A DNA stretch of 64,000 nucleotides from Peribacillus deserti (GTDB lineage Bacteria > Bacillota > Bacilli > Bacillales > DSM-1321): assembly GCF_002863585.1 (NCBI RefSeq), contig NZ_PGUY01000029.1:1-64000 (forward strand), read 5' to 3'. Positions within the stretch are counted from its first letter, which is position 1. The number at the start of each line of letters is the position of its first letter. The notes below the pieces were generated by a model. That model searched no databases. It saw nothing but the letters and a program-made list of their open reading frames with translations, and was not told the origin of the DNA. Below, in pieces: positions 35,252 to 44,853 of the stretch. The translations under genes and the position numbers were made by a program.

Positions 35252-35290
35252 AAGCATCCATGGGATAAATCTCATGGAGTGCTTTTATTC
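35252..35290 (+). terminator. Terminator after the C39-like gene
   Basis: AAAGCATCCATG-GGATAAATCT-CATGGAGTGCTTTT, with one mismatch. Confidence 0.8.
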
Positions 35291-35461
35291 CTGGGTCGTG
35301 TTCGAAGGATAATTTTATGGATACCATTATTGGTTTAGTTACAGAAAAAAAGCGAAGGCGACATAGTCGTTCCAGTCACGAGTGAACTTCTCCGGCCTCC
35401 ATGAAGAAGATATACCACCTTGTCTGGCCTAAAAAACCTCTCTCTGGCTATTTTTTTAATC

Positions 35462-35492
35462 AAAAGGGCTGCCAAATGAGGCAGCCTGAACC
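35462..35492 (-). terminator. Minus-strand terminator of the small exported-peptide gene
   Basis: On the minus strand GGCTGCC-TCATTT-GGCAGCC is followed by CTTTTG and a further T-rich stretch. Confidence 0.7.
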
Positions 35493-35552
35493 GTGTTAAG
35501 GTCGTTCAATTATTTCTCATCCTTAGTTGTTAATAACTGATCCACAGTACCC

Positions 35553-35725
35553 TCAAAACGGTGCACTAATCAGTAGATTTTCCGAATGTGCCGGGTGATA
35601 ACCTGTTTCCGCCGGTTTAGGGAGCAGGTTTTCTTTCGCTCCAGCCACTATCCTCCTTCCAGCAGAGCCGCAGCGAGAGTGGCAGCAGCCGTCAGCTGCA
35701 GAGTTTTCTTACTGGTTTTCTTCAT
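35553..35725 (-). pseudogene. Small exported peptide gene, apparently frameshifted
   Basis: ATG 35725, 6 bp after TGGAGGG, encodes MKKTSKKTLQLTAAATLAAA, a classic signal peptide, but stops after 25 codons (LLEGG-stop). One frame over, the sequence continues VAGAKENLLPKPAETGYHPA then HSENLLISAPF and a stop, so loss of one base near GGAGGATAGTGG would explain the break. The second part has its own GGAAGGAGG before a GTG, so two short peptides are an alternative reading. The intact product would be about 57 aa and exported. I know no family. A dedicated terminator follows. Confidence 0.5.
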
Positions 35726-35729
35726 TACT

Positions 35730-36160
35730 TTCCCTCCATAAAATAGATCCTCTACTTATTTGGAGCTGCAGAGATTAGACTCCTTGCACCAAAGGAACCA
35801 ATCATTCGACAAACTCAGGAAAAATATGGTAATCAAAAACCAGGTCCTTAGAATTAGTGATTCTTTGCGGATGTACCGTGAGTAAATTTTTCATTGGTTT
35901 TTAGTTCTCTTAAACTGAAGAATGCTTTGGAATTAGGTCCATATAATGGCGTCTATATTTCTAGTTATGGGTTAAAGCAGTTTTTATACTTAAGGACTTC
36001 CGTTTACTTACGGAAAAAAATTGTTTGCTGAGGTAATAGTTAAGCAAGTAAAATAAATGATATTAGAATATTCAGTCATTTAGTATGAGCGGGGTGATGA
36101 ATAAAGAACTATGAGCAAAAATTCTACATGAATAATAGATGGTTCAGGTGCGTTCTAAGT
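35730..36160. other. Intergenic region before the PTS IIC gene
   Basis: No supported gene; AT-rich sequence with no clear sigma-A promoter or cre box that I can defend. Confidence 0.45.
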
Positions 36161-36177
36161 TGAGGGAGGGGAATGGA

Positions 36178-37527
36178 GTGAGCGGAATAAATACATTCAT
36201 CGAAGAAAAAGTACTTACCTTAGCAGGTAAAATAGCGGCACAGAGGCATCTGCAGGCAATAAGAGACGGATTGATCCTTGCAATGCCGCTCATTATTATC
36301 GGGTCATTATTTTTAATTATTGGATTTTTACCTATACCTGGATACGAAGAGTTCATGGCGCGTACATTTGGTGAAAAGTGGCTGGATAAATTGCTATATC
36401 CAGTGGGAACGACATTTGACATTATGTCGCTGCTGGCTGCTTTTGGCATAGCCTATCGATTAGCTGAGAATTACAAGGTTGATGCACTTTCTGCCGGAGC
36501 GATTTCTTTATCTGCTTACTTACTGGCAACTCCTTTTGTGGTGGATTTTATGCCTGAAGGTGCAAAAGAGTCTATTGAGGTTACCGGGGTTATCCCGACT
36601 GCATTAACAGGCAGCCAGGGTTTGTTCGTAGCACTGGTGATTGCTTTAATTTCGACAGAAATCTACCGCTTTGTTATTCAGAAAAATATTGTTATTAAAA
36701 TGCCTCCCGGCGTTCCGCCGGCAGTCAGCAGGTCCTTTGTCGCTTTGATACCTGGTTTAGTGGTTATTTTAATCGTGTGGCTTGCACGATTAGGAATTGA
36801 AATGACTTCATTTGAAAGCCTGCATACTGTTGTAAAAGAAATCTTAGGAAAGCCTCTCCATGCGCTGGGCGGTACATATATAGGAACCCTTATTGCATCC
36901 TTGTTGATTGTATTATTATGGGCCTGCGGATTACATGGGGACAATATTGTGGGAAGTGTAATGGAACCAATCTGGCTGGCCAATATGGATGCAAATCGAA
37001 TTGCCTTCCAGGCAGGGGAAGAACTGCCGAATATCTTTACATCCCAGTTCTTTAGTATCTTTATGAATATGGGCGGTTCTGGCACAACGCTGGCGCTTGT
37101 AATGGCCATGTTTTTCTTTGCAAGAAGCAAACAGATGAAACAGCTCGGTAAATTAGCTGCGCCATCTAGTCTATTCAATATTAATGAACCCGTTATATTC
37201 GGTACTCCCATCGTTTTAAATCCAATTTTCCTGATACCATTTATCCTGACTCCCATTGTGACAGTAACCATCTCGTATGTTTCAATGAAGACTGGCCTTG
37301 TTGCGAAACCGGCCGGAATTGCTGTCCCTTGGACCATGCCGCCTATAATAGGAGGATACCTGGCAACAGGAGGTAAAGTTTCTGGAGCTCTTCTTCAATT
37401 AGTCAATCTTGTGGTTTCATTCTTTATCTATCTGCCGTTTTTTAGAATCTGGGATAAACAGAAATTAAAAGAAGAGAAAGAATCAGAGGCAGTTAATAAA
37501 AGTTCTGAGAAAACCTTTCCGGCATAG
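36178..37527 (+). CDS. PTS transporter IIC component, cellobiose/lichenan (Lac) family
   Basis: 449 aa from GTG 36178, preceded by GAGGGAGGGG; this gives the usual start SGINTFIEEKVLTLAGKIAAQRHLQAIRDG. Ten or so helices and CelB hallmarks are visible: LAMPLIIIGSLFLI, KMPPGVPPAVSRSFVALIPG, ACGLHGDNIVGSV, and the substrate-site motif SLFNINEPVIFGTPIVLNP. It would import a beta-linked disaccharide with phosphorylation by IIB/IIA subunits. None is encoded nearby, nor any phospho-beta-glucosidase or regulator, so it is an orphan relying on partners elsewhere. Confidence 0.9.
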   Translation: MSGINTFIEEKVLTLAGKIAAQRHLQAIRDGLILAMPLIIIGSLFLIIGFLPIPGYEEFMARTFGEKWLDKLLYPVGTTFDIMSLLAAFGIAYRLAENYKVDALSAGAISLSAYLLATPFVVDFMPEGAKESIEVTGVIPTALTGSQGLFVALVIALISTEIYRFVIQKNIVIKMPPGVPPAVSRSFVALIPGLVVILIVWLARLGIEMTSFESLHTVVKEILGKPLHALGGTYIGTLIASLLIVLLWACGLHGDNIVGSVMEPIWLANMDANRIAFQAGEELPNIFTSQFFSIFMNMGGSGTTLALVMAMFFFARSKQMKQLGKLAAPSSLFNINEPVIFGTPIVLNPIFLIPFILTPIVTVTISYVSMKTGLVAKPAGIAVPWTMPPIIGGYLATGGKVSGALLQLVNLVVSFFIYLPFFRIWDKQKLKEEKESEAVNKSSEKTFPA

Positions 37528-37704
37528 ATCCAGATTGGTATGGGTGTAGAATTTGAAATCGATCTATTGTGTAAAATACCGAATATCCAAAAAATCGAGC
37601 ACAACATTTATAAAACGAACACAACATTTACGAAGCGTATCAAGTGCAAGCCATGGCCAAATCAAAACAGATTACCAAACTATGTCTAAAACAATGAAAT
37701 TATT

Positions 37705-37744
37705 AAAAGGAGGTGCCCGGATTCAACCGGGCACCTCTTTCTCG
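37705..37744. terminator. Bidirectional terminator between PTS IIC and ggt
   Basis: AGGAGGTGCCCGG-ATTCAA-CCGGGCACCTCTTT. The stem of about 12 bp has T-rich flanks on both strands and sits directly at the end of the convergent ggt gene. Confidence 0.85.
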
Positions 37745-39523
37745 TTATTTAGAACCCTTTTTGCTGCCTTTGCCATCTATCCCGATCGACGCACCATTCC
37801 GGCTGGAGTCAGCAACTCCTTTGAAGTGTCCTTCTTTATGATCGATAAGGATACTCTGCACATTCCCGATTTCAGCTTCTGTGCTTCCAAAGGAATGACC
37901 CAGTTGTTTTAGTTTATCAAGAGTTTCGGCAGGGATGCCTTTTTCCCTTTGGTAATTGCCTGGGTTGTTGGTGTAGATTCTTGGTTCTTCGACGGCTGCT
38001 TTTAATTCCATATCGTATTCCAGGGAATGAAGAATCGTCTGCAGTACGGAAGCGATAATGGTTGGGCCGCCTGGTGAACCGACGGTAAGGACAGGCTTAT
38101 TATTCTCAAAGACTATTGTGGGTGTCATACTGCTAAGCGGACGTTTGTATGGTTCAACGCCATTTGCTCCGCCTGGAACGGCATCAAAGTCTGTCAGTTC
38201 ATTATTCAGCATGAAGCCGTAGCCAGGAACCATGATTCCGCTGCCGAATACCTGTTCAATGGTTGTAGTATAGGAAACGGTGTTGCCCCATTTATCCGCC
38301 ACAGTAAAATGTGTGGTCTGCCCGATTTTTTTGTCATCTTTCTGAGGTACTATCGAATAATCCGGGGATTCGTTTTCATATTTCCATGGATCCCCGGCCT
38401 TCACCGTTTTCGCGGCTTGGTCCATGCTGATTAGTGCCTGGCGTTCTTTAATGTAGTCCGGGTCTAATAGTCCCTTTAAGGGAACATTTACAAATTCCGG
38501 GTCGCCTGCATAAGCGGCACGATCTGCATAGGACAAATGCATGGCTTCAGCAAGCAAGTGATACTTTTGCCAAGAGCGGACTTCATATTGTGACAGCTGG
38601 TAGCTGTCGAGAATTTTCAGCATCTGCAGCAGGAATACACCGCCCGAACTTGGGGGAGGCATACTCGCGATCTTATAACCTTTATATTCACCCCAAATTG
38701 GCTGGTCAACGGTCACGCTGTACTTGTTCAAATCACTGAGCTTGAGCGCTCCGCCTTTTTCCTGAACGGTTTTAGCCAGTTGTTTCCCGATTTCACCTTG
38801 ATAAAAAACATCGGAACCTTTTGAGCGAATCAGCTTAAACGTTTTAGCTAAATCTTTCTGGACCAGTTTGTCGCCTTCTTTTAACGGAGCACTGCCGCGA
38901 AGGAAGACCTTTTTAGCAGCGGTTCTTGAAAGTTTCTCCTTGCTGTCAGCAATCGACTTAGCCAGGACGGAATCAATTGAAAATCCTTTTTCGGCAAGCT
39001 GGATGGAAGGGTTGATCAGCTGTGCCATTGGTTTTGTTCCCCAGCGGTCATGTGCTTTCTCAAGACCCTTCAGAGTTCCAGGAACACCGACAGACGTGCC
39101 GCTCATCACTCGCTGATCGAAGGGGATGGGCTGTCCATTCTGATTAAGGAACATATCAGGCTTTGCACCGCCGGGAGCTCTTTCCCTGCTGTCAATGATC
39201 GTTGTTTTCTTTGTTTTGGCGTCGTATACCATCATGAAGCCGCCGCCGCCAATTCCAGACATCATCGGTTCAACTACATTCAAGGCAAACTGAATGGCGA
39301 TCGCTGCATCTACAGCATTGCCGCCTTTCTTTAGTACATTTGCACCCACCTCGGTAGCCAGGTAGTGAGCTGTTGCCACCATACCATCGGTCCCGTAGTC
39401 TACTTGCGAATAACCTTGCTGCTTTTTGTTAGGATTACCTGCCTTTGCAGCTGCTGTAAAAGGTTCTGAAGTAAAAATGAAACTTAGGGTGAAAACCAGA
39501 ATAACAGACCAGACTCTTTTCAT
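37745..39523 (-). CDS. ggt: Secreted gamma-glutamyltransferase
   Basis: 592 aa. ATG 39523 is chosen because GGGAGG lies 6 bp upstream; the longer frame to 39586 lacks this. A signal peptide (MKRVWSVILVFTLSFIFTSE) leads to export. Motifs are VATAHYLATEVGANVLKKGGNAVDAA, MSGIGGGGFMM, the glutamate-binding DSRERAP, and the autocleavage/catalytic Thr in GQTTHFTVADKWGN, followed by SYTTTIEQVFGSGIM and SMTPTIVF. It matches Bacillus GGT in length. The precursor self-cleaves into two subunits and transfers or hydrolyses gamma-glutamyl groups of glutathione or poly-gamma-glutamate. Confidence 0.95.
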   Translation of the reverse strand: MKRVWSVILVFTLSFIFTSEPFTAAAKAGNPNKKQQGYSQVDYGTDGMVATAHYLATEVGANVLKKGGNAVDAAIAIQFALNVVEPMMSGIGGGGFMMVYDAKTKKTTIIDSRERAPGGAKPDMFLNQNGQPIPFDQRVMSGTSVGVPGTLKGLEKAHDRWGTKPMAQLINPSIQLAEKGFSIDSVLAKSIADSKEKLSRTAAKKVFLRGSAPLKEGDKLVQKDLAKTFKLIRSKGSDVFYQGEIGKQLAKTVQEKGGALKLSDLNKYSVTVDQPIWGEYKGYKIASMPPPSSGGVFLLQMLKILDSYQLSQYEVRSWQKYHLLAEAMHLSYADRAAYAGDPEFVNVPLKGLLDPDYIKERQALISMDQAAKTVKAGDPWKYENESPDYSIVPQKDDKKIGQTTHFTVADKWGNTVSYTTTIEQVFGSGIMVPGYGFMLNNELTDFDAVPGGANGVEPYKRPLSSMTPTIVFENNKPVLTVGSPGGPTIIASVLQTILHSLEYDMELKAAVEEPRIYTNNPGNYQREKGIPAETLDKLKQLGHSFGSTEAEIGNVQSILIDHKEGHFKGVADSSRNGASIGIDGKGSKKGSK

Positions 39524-39759
39524 AGCTAACCTCCCAGATTTGGATCGTTTCATGTACAGTCTAAAAATTGGGATGGTAAATAGCAATTAAGAAGATTGAA
39601 TATTTTGAATTTTAGTAAAAAGTACCATCCTTCAGTGTTTAGTAATTTGGAAAGTCCATTGGGAGATTTTCAAGGGAACAAGCGAGAATTTGGCGGCCAG
39701 GCACACCTATAAGTATTGAAAGAATACAATGGGGGTAACAAAATTAGAGGATGATCCGA

Positions 39760-40380
39760 ATGGCCACAGGGTTACCCGTGAACATCAAAACAGTGACATT
39801 AAGCAGCGGACCAAAAAAGACTGTAGTGTTTCCAGAGGTTTTCGGCTTGCAGAACCTTACATTGGAAAGGACAATCAATAAGGCAATCGCCCAGCAGACC
39901 CAGCAGCTGATCAATCGGCAAGCCGGAAATATGCCGGCAGCTGTTGACGAAATGATAGGCTCCTACGAAATAAAAAACAACCAGCGGCAGGTTCTAAGTT
40001 TATCGCTCACTAATTATACGTATCATTACCATACTGCCCACGGCATGACCTATATAAAATCGTTAACATTTGACCTGAAAAGCGGGAAACAATGCGAATT
40101 GAAGGACCTGTTTAAAATCGGAAGCCCCTTTGTAAAAAGACTCTCCCTCTTAATTGACAGGCAAATCAAGGAGCGAAATATTTGGCTCCTTAACAAATTC
40201 ACTGGAATCAAGCCAAACCAAGACTTTTATATCGCTGATAAAGCGCTGGTCATCTATTTCCAATTATATGACATCACTCCATATGTTTTCGGTTTTCCCA
40301 TGTTTCCAATTTCAGTCTATGATTTGACGGATATGATTGATGAAAACGGGCCTCTGGGGAGGATGGCTGAGAATAATTAA
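39760..40380 (+). CDS. DUF3298/DUF4163 domain protein (PdaC/RsiV-like ectodomain)
   Basis: 206 aa from ATG 39760 (AGAGG 9 bp upstream; ATG 39751 directly abuts it). The sequence shows a DUF4163-like N-half (VVFPEVFGLQNLTLERTINK, SYEIKNNQRQVLSLSLTNYTYHYHTAHG) and a DUF3298-like C-half (SLTFDLKSGKQCELKDLFK, YIADKALVIYFQLYDITPYVFG). These domains occur outside the membrane in PdaC and the anti-sigma factor RsiV, where they bind cell wall or lysozyme. No signal peptide is visible, so this copy may be cytoplasmic. The function is unknown. Confidence 0.8.
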   Translation: MATGLPVNIKTVTLSSGPKKTVVFPEVFGLQNLTLERTINKAIAQQTQQLINRQAGNMPAAVDEMIGSYEIKNNQRQVLSLSLTNYTYHYHTAHGMTYIKSLTFDLKSGKQCELKDLFKIGSPFVKRLSLLIDRQIKERNIWLLNKFTGIKPNQDFYIADKALVIYFQLYDITPYVFGFPMFPISVYDLTDMIDENGPLGRMAENN

Positions 40381-40460
40381 CGGAGTTTTTAGTTTCGACT
40401 GAAATAGGATCAGCAACTTAAAGCTAATGGAGAGAAACTTTTATACCTTTTATTTCCGAA

Positions 40461-40492
40461 AAAGGATGATTACGGTCATCTTTTTTTATTCT
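40461..40492 (+). terminator. Terminator after the DUF3298 gene
   Basis: GGATGA-TTACGG-TCATCTTTTTTTATT. The stem is short but the T tract is good. Confidence 0.65.
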
Positions 40493-40601
40493 TATTTAAA
40501 CGCTGCTGTTGCTCGCGAGCATAAAAAGGGTAAAGTTTTCTATGAAAGGTTAAAATAGGAATTATTAGTTTTAGAAACAAAGGAAAGCAGGTGCTAGGTG
40601 G

Positions 40602-41582
40602 ATGGAGTATAGAAAACTCGGCAACACCGGAATGGATGTTTCCCGACTTTGTCTTGGGTGTATGAGCTTCGGAGTTCCGGAGCGGGGAAGTCATAAGTGG
40701 GTTCTTAATGAGGAGGAAAGCCGGCCTATTATTAAGAAGGCACTCGATTTTGGCATCAATTTTTTTGACACGGCGAATGTGTATTCCGATGGGACAAGTG
40801 AAGAAATTGTTGGCAGAGCCTTAAAGGATTATGCCAACCGGGATGAAATTGTCCTTGCTACGAAGGTTCACGGCCGCATGCACCAGGGGCCAAACGGGGC
40901 TGGATTATCACGGAAAGCGATTATGAGTGAAATTGATAACAGCCTGAAGAGGCTGGGTACAGATTATGTAGATCTTTACCAGATCCACCGCTGGGATTAT
41001 CACACACCGATAGAAGAAACGATGGAAGCACTCCATGATGTCGTGAAGGCGGGGAAGGCCAGATATATTGGAGCTTCATCCATGTATGCCTGGCAGTTTC
41101 TGAAAGCATTGAATGTGGCTGAGAAAAACGGCTGGACACGCTTCATCTCCATGCAGAACCACTTGAATCTCCTATATCGTGAAGAAGAGCGCGAGATGCT
41201 GCCGCTGTGCAGAGAAGAGAAAATCGGCGTGATTCCTTGGAGTCCGCTTGCAAGAGGAAAGCTGACCCGTGACTGGGAGGAAACCACGGCGCGTTCTGAA
41301 ACGGACGAATTTGGGAAGACTCTCTATGCTGCTACCGCCGAAGCAGACCGTTTAGTCGTGGAAAAAGTAGCCGAAATAGCAGAGAATCGGGGAGTACCTC
41401 GTGCGCAGATCGCACTTGCCTGGGTTCATCAAAAAGATCCGGTGACGGCCCCTATTATTGGAGCCACCAAAATGTATCAACTGGAAGATGCTGTGTCTGC
41501 ATTGTCCATTTCATTAACGGATGAGGAAATATCTGCACTCGAAGAACCATATGTGCCTCATCCAGTGTTGGGATTTAGCTGA
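40602..41582 (+). CDS. Aldo/keto reductase
   Basis: 326 aa, ATG with GGTGCTAGGTGG upstream. The (beta/alpha)8 AKR fold shows the full catalytic set: Asp and Tyr in FFDTANVYSDG, Lys in LATKVHG and His in LYQIHRWD. NADPH-binding residues are in PWSPLARGKLT and PIIGATKMYQLEDAV. It resembles the YajO/Tas or IolS/YhdN branch of bacterial AKRs. It reduces aldehydes or ketones with NADPH; the physiological substrate is unknown. It is monocistronic with a terminator. Confidence 0.92.
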   Translation: MEYRKLGNTGMDVSRLCLGCMSFGVPERGSHKWVLNEEESRPIIKKALDFGINFFDTANVYSDGTSEEIVGRALKDYANRDEIVLATKVHGRMHQGPNGAGLSRKAIMSEIDNSLKRLGTDYVDLYQIHRWDYHTPIEETMEALHDVVKAGKARYIGASSMYAWQFLKALNVAEKNGWTRFISMQNHLNLLYREEEREMLPLCREEKIGVIPWSPLARGKLTRDWEETTARSETDEFGKTLYAATAEADRLVVEKVAEIAENRGVPRAQIALAWVHQKDPVTAPIIGATKMYQLEDAVSALSISLTDEEISALEEPYVPHPVLGFS

Positions 41583-41633
41583 TCTCATTTGTAATCTTTG
41601 AAAAAACTCCACAGCTGGAACATATATGAATCA

Positions 41634-41670
41634 AACCTCATCAGGATGTATCTTGATGAGGTTTTTTTAG
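41634..41670 (+). terminator. Terminator after the aldo/keto reductase
   Basis: AACCTCATCA-GGATGTATCT-TGATGAGGTTTTTTT. Confidence 0.93.
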
Positions 41671-41861
41671 ATCCCATTTATCAAAATATTAAAATAATTT
41701 CGACTTTTTATTTTGATAGTGAGGAGGACTATATTATTATGTAATTATCAGGGTTGTCTTTAGAGGGGGGCCAGCCTCTCTTAACAAGGCTTTGCTGTCC
41801 GTTACACAGGTTATAAATCGAGGTATTCATTAAATTTTACATAAAAGGAGCTGTATCAAAC

Positions 41862-43454
41862 ATGTTTTCTCCATTAACCCCACTGGATTGGAAACGCAGG
41901 TCGGTAAAATACTACCCGCAAAAAATAGCTGTTATTGACGGAGAGAAGGAATTTACCTATAAGGAATTCGGAAATCGGACGGATCGGCTCTCTGCTGCCC
42001 TTCATAATGCTGGTATCCAGAAGGGCGATCACGTTGCGGTCATGCTGCCCAACACTCATTACATGCTGGAGTGTTTTTATGGCATTTGTCAGCTTGGCGC
42101 TGTCATGGTACCGATGAATTACAGATTATCAGCACAGGACCTGGAGTACATTATTAAGCATAGTGATTCGAAAATGTTAATTGTTGATGAAGAATTTACA
42201 GGGCCGATTGAAGAGATTGAGGCCAATCTGTCCCTGGACCAGATTGTTATTGTTTCAGTGACGGGACATGAAACATCGTTAAAAGGCGTTGACTACGAGT
42301 CCTTTATAGAGCATGCATCAGGGAAAGCCGCGCTGCCAGTCGTGGAAATAGATGAAAACCAGCTCCTCACATTGAATTACACCAGCGGAACCACATCAAA
42401 GCCGAAAGGTGTCATGCTGACACATCGGGGCAATTATCTGAATGCGGCCAATTTCATGTTTCATTTGAATGTTAACCATGAAGATGTATATCTGCATACA
42501 CTGCCAATGTTTCACGCGAACGGGTGGGGCGGTGTCTGGGCGCTTACGGCGGTCGGAGGGACGCATGTGTGCTTGCGAAAGGTTGATCCTCCTCTTATTC
42601 TCGAACTATTTCAAAATAAGAAAATTTCACTCTTATGCGGAGCCCCAACTGTAGTTAATATGCTCGTTAACGAGCCAAAAGCTAAGGAAATTCAAGTGGA
42701 AACACATCCGCGGATGGCAACAGCTGGTGCACCTCCAGCAGCTGCCCTGATACATAAAGCCCAGGAAATCCTTGGCTTAAACATGATGCATGTGTACGGC
42801 CTTACTGAAACCTCACCTTTCATTCTGTATTGCGAATGGAAAAAGGAATTTGATTCGAAATCAGGTGATGAACAAGCTGCGATCAAGGCAAGGCAGGGAA
42901 TCGAACTCGCTTTTAACGGGGAAACAAAGGTGATACACCCGGATGGGGAGGAAGTCATTTGGAATGGGCAGGAATTAGGGGAGATTGTAACCCGCGGTAA
43001 TGTTGTCATGGAAGGGTACTACAAGGATCCGGACACAACGGCGGCTGCCATTAAAGACGGATGGTTTCACACGGGGGATCTGGCAGTGGTGCATCCTGAC
43101 GGGTATATTGAAATACAGGACAGGGCTAAAGATTTGATTATTTCCGGGGGAGAAAATATTTCTTCTACAGAAGTGGAAGGTGTTTTATATAAACATCCGG
43201 ATGTACTTGAAACTGCGGTGATCGCCATTCCTGATGAAAAATGGGGAGAGGTACCTAAGGCCATCATTGTGCTCCAGCCGGGTGCAAAGGCGGCCGAAGA
43301 GGAGATTATCGCGTTTTGCAGATCAAAAATGGCACACTTTAAAGCACCCAAAGCCGTCGAGTTCGTTGAATCACTGCCCAAAACTGCGACTGGTAAACTT
43401 CAGAAATATCGTCTGCGGGAGATGCACTGGAAGGGACAGAAGAAGGTCAATTAA
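41862..43454 (+). CDS. Acyl-CoA synthetase (AMP-binding, fatty/short-chain acid:CoA ligase)
   Basis: 530 aa, ATG with AAAAGGAG upstream. ANL superfamily motifs are all present: A3 LNYTSGTTSKPKGVMLTHRG, A5 YGLTETSP, A8 WFHTGDLAVVHPDGYIEIQDR and the A10 lysine in LPKTATGKLQKYRLRE. The build resembles medium/short-chain or aryl acid CoA ligases. It activates a carboxylic acid to its CoA thioester using ATP. It is the first gene of a block with a CaiB/BaiF enzyme, an MFS importer and a FAD oxidase; the acid may be the one imported by that MFS protein. Confidence 0.9.
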   Translation: MFSPLTPLDWKRRSVKYYPQKIAVIDGEKEFTYKEFGNRTDRLSAALHNAGIQKGDHVAVMLPNTHYMLECFYGICQLGAVMVPMNYRLSAQDLEYIIKHSDSKMLIVDEEFTGPIEEIEANLSLDQIVIVSVTGHETSLKGVDYESFIEHASGKAALPVVEIDENQLLTLNYTSGTTSKPKGVMLTHRGNYLNAANFMFHLNVNHEDVYLHTLPMFHANGWGGVWALTAVGGTHVCLRKVDPPLILELFQNKKISLLCGAPTVVNMLVNEPKAKEIQVETHPRMATAGAPPAAALIHKAQEILGLNMMHVYGLTETSPFILYCEWKKEFDSKSGDEQAAIKARQGIELAFNGETKVIHPDGEEVIWNGQELGEIVTRGNVVMEGYYKDPDTTAAAIKDGWFHTGDLAVVHPDGYIEIQDRAKDLIISGGENISSTEVEGVLYKHPDVLETAVIAIPDEKWGEVPKAIIVLQPGAKAAEEEIIAFCRSKMAHFKAPKAVEFVESLPKTATGKLQKYRLREMHWKGQKKVN

Positions 43455-43500
43455 ATGATGAAATAAATAAAAATAGGATGAAAACATCCATTTTTTCCCC

Positions 43501-43531
43501 CTGCCTGCTGGTTCTTGGTGAAAGCAGGCAG
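43501..43531 (+). other. Perfect intercistronic hairpin
   Basis: CTGCCTGCT-N13-AGCAGGCAG between the CoA ligase and CaiB genes, without a T tract. It may be a processing or stabilising structure in a shared message. Confidence 0.6.
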
Positions 43532-43582
43532 CCAGCATTATTATTGCCTGATATTCTTGATTAGAAACGGGAGAGGATCCAA

Positions 43583-44776
43583 TTGCTGAGTTCATTAAGA
43601 ATTCTTGATTTTTCAAAGTTATTACCAGGTCCATACGCAACAATGATGCTTGCTGATTTAGGTGCTGACATCCTGCGGGTTGAATCACCCAGCCTGCCGG
43701 ATTTTATCAGGGAGCTGGCTCCATTCGACGGAGAGGATTCAGCAGTACATCAACATCTGAACCGTTCTAAGAAATCCATTAGCCTGGATTTAAAAAAGCC
43801 AGAGTCGGCAGATGTTGTTAGGAAGCTTGTGCAGGAATATGATATCGTGCTGGAGCAATTTCGGCCAGGGGTTATGGAGCGGCTTGGGCTTGGCTATGAA
43901 TCACTTAAACAGGCAAATCCTAAAATCATTTATTGTTCCCTGACTGGCTACGGGCAGACAGGTCCCTATCACTCACGTGCAGGCCATGATAATAACTACC
44001 TGTCTATAGCCGGAGTGGCTGGGTACTCTGCTCGTGAAAATCATCCACCTGTACCTGCTGGAATACAGATTGCTGATATGGCAGGCGGATCTCTCCATAG
44101 TGTTATTGCTATCTTAGCTGCTGTTATCCATCGTGAACAATCTGGTGTAGGGCAGTACATCGATCTAAGCATGACGGATGCAGCTTTTGCTTTAAATGCC
44201 ATGTTCGGTCCGGGATTTTTGGCTGCTGGCATTGAGCCCAAGCCAGAAAGAACTGAACTCAATGGCGGTACTTTCTATGATTATTATGAAACAAAGGATG
44301 GGCGTTATTTTTCGGTAGGAAGTCTTGAACCCCCGTTCAGAAAAGCATTATGTAAAGCTTTGGAAATTCCGCATGTATTTCAACAGTCAGGAAGTACAAT
44401 ACCCGAAATCAGCAGGGGTTTTAAGCAAGAAGTAAAACAGGCGTTTATGAAAAAAACATTTGACGAATGGCTGGTTGTTTTTAAAGATGTGGAAGCTTGC
44501 GTAGAACCAGTATTGACCTTTAGTGAAGCAAGCGATCATCCACAATTAAAGGCAAGGAATATGATTGTGGATGTGCCGAAGAAGGATGGAACATACCAAA
44601 AACAAATTGCTTCACCCTTTAAGTCTTCCGTATTTAGGCCAGAATATAAAAACGCTGGCGGCAGCAGGGGAGCCAATACGATAGAAGTACTTCAAGAATT
44701 AGGTTTTGATGAAACTCAGATAAATGAATTAAGAGATAAAGAAGTGATTGGGATGAAAGTGAGATCGATTAAGTAG
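43583..44776 (+). CDS. CaiB/BaiF family CoA-transferase or racemase
   Basis: 397 aa, TTG start after GGGAGAGG. Class III CoA-transferase features: RILDFSKLLPGPYATMMLADLGADILRVE, NRSKKSISLDLKKPE, the catalytic-region segment SLTGYGQTGPYHSRAGHDNNYLSIAG (Asp) and the AMACR-like ending. The Asp-containing GHDNNYLS in place of GxDLxxQA, and the overall match, favour alpha-methylacyl-CoA racemase relatives over formyl- or carnitine-CoA transferases. It either epimerises a 2-methylacyl-CoA or moves CoA between acids. It lies between the ligase and the importer in one block. Confidence 0.85.
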   Translation: MLSSLRILDFSKLLPGPYATMMLADLGADILRVESPSLPDFIRELAPFDGEDSAVHQHLNRSKKSISLDLKKPESADVVRKLVQEYDIVLEQFRPGVMERLGLGYESLKQANPKIIYCSLTGYGQTGPYHSRAGHDNNYLSIAGVAGYSARENHPPVPAGIQIADMAGGSLHSVIAILAAVIHREQSGVGQYIDLSMTDAAFALNAMFGPGFLAAGIEPKPERTELNGGTFYDYYETKDGRYFSVGSLEPPFRKALCKALEIPHVFQQSGSTIPEISRGFKQEVKQAFMKKTFDEWLVVFKDVEACVEPVLTFSEASDHPQLKARNMIVDVPKKDGTYQKQIASPFKSSVFRPEYKNAGGSRGANTIEVLQELGFDETQINELRDKEVIGMKVRSIK

Positions 44777-44821
44777 CTGATGGTCTGCATCCTGGCTTTG
44801 ATGCACAATCTAATTAAATAG

Positions 44822-44835
44822 TGAAAGCGGTAACG
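44822..44835 (+). promoter_or_regulatory. Candidate cre box upstream of the MFS importer
   Basis: TGAAAGCGGTAACG matches 13 of 14 positions of the CcpA consensus; only the final A differs. It lies 18 bp before the start codon, overlapping the leader, which would fit roadblock repression of the importer and the downstream oxidase. Confidence 0.55.
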
Positions 44836-44853
44836 AAAAAGGGGAGATAAAGT

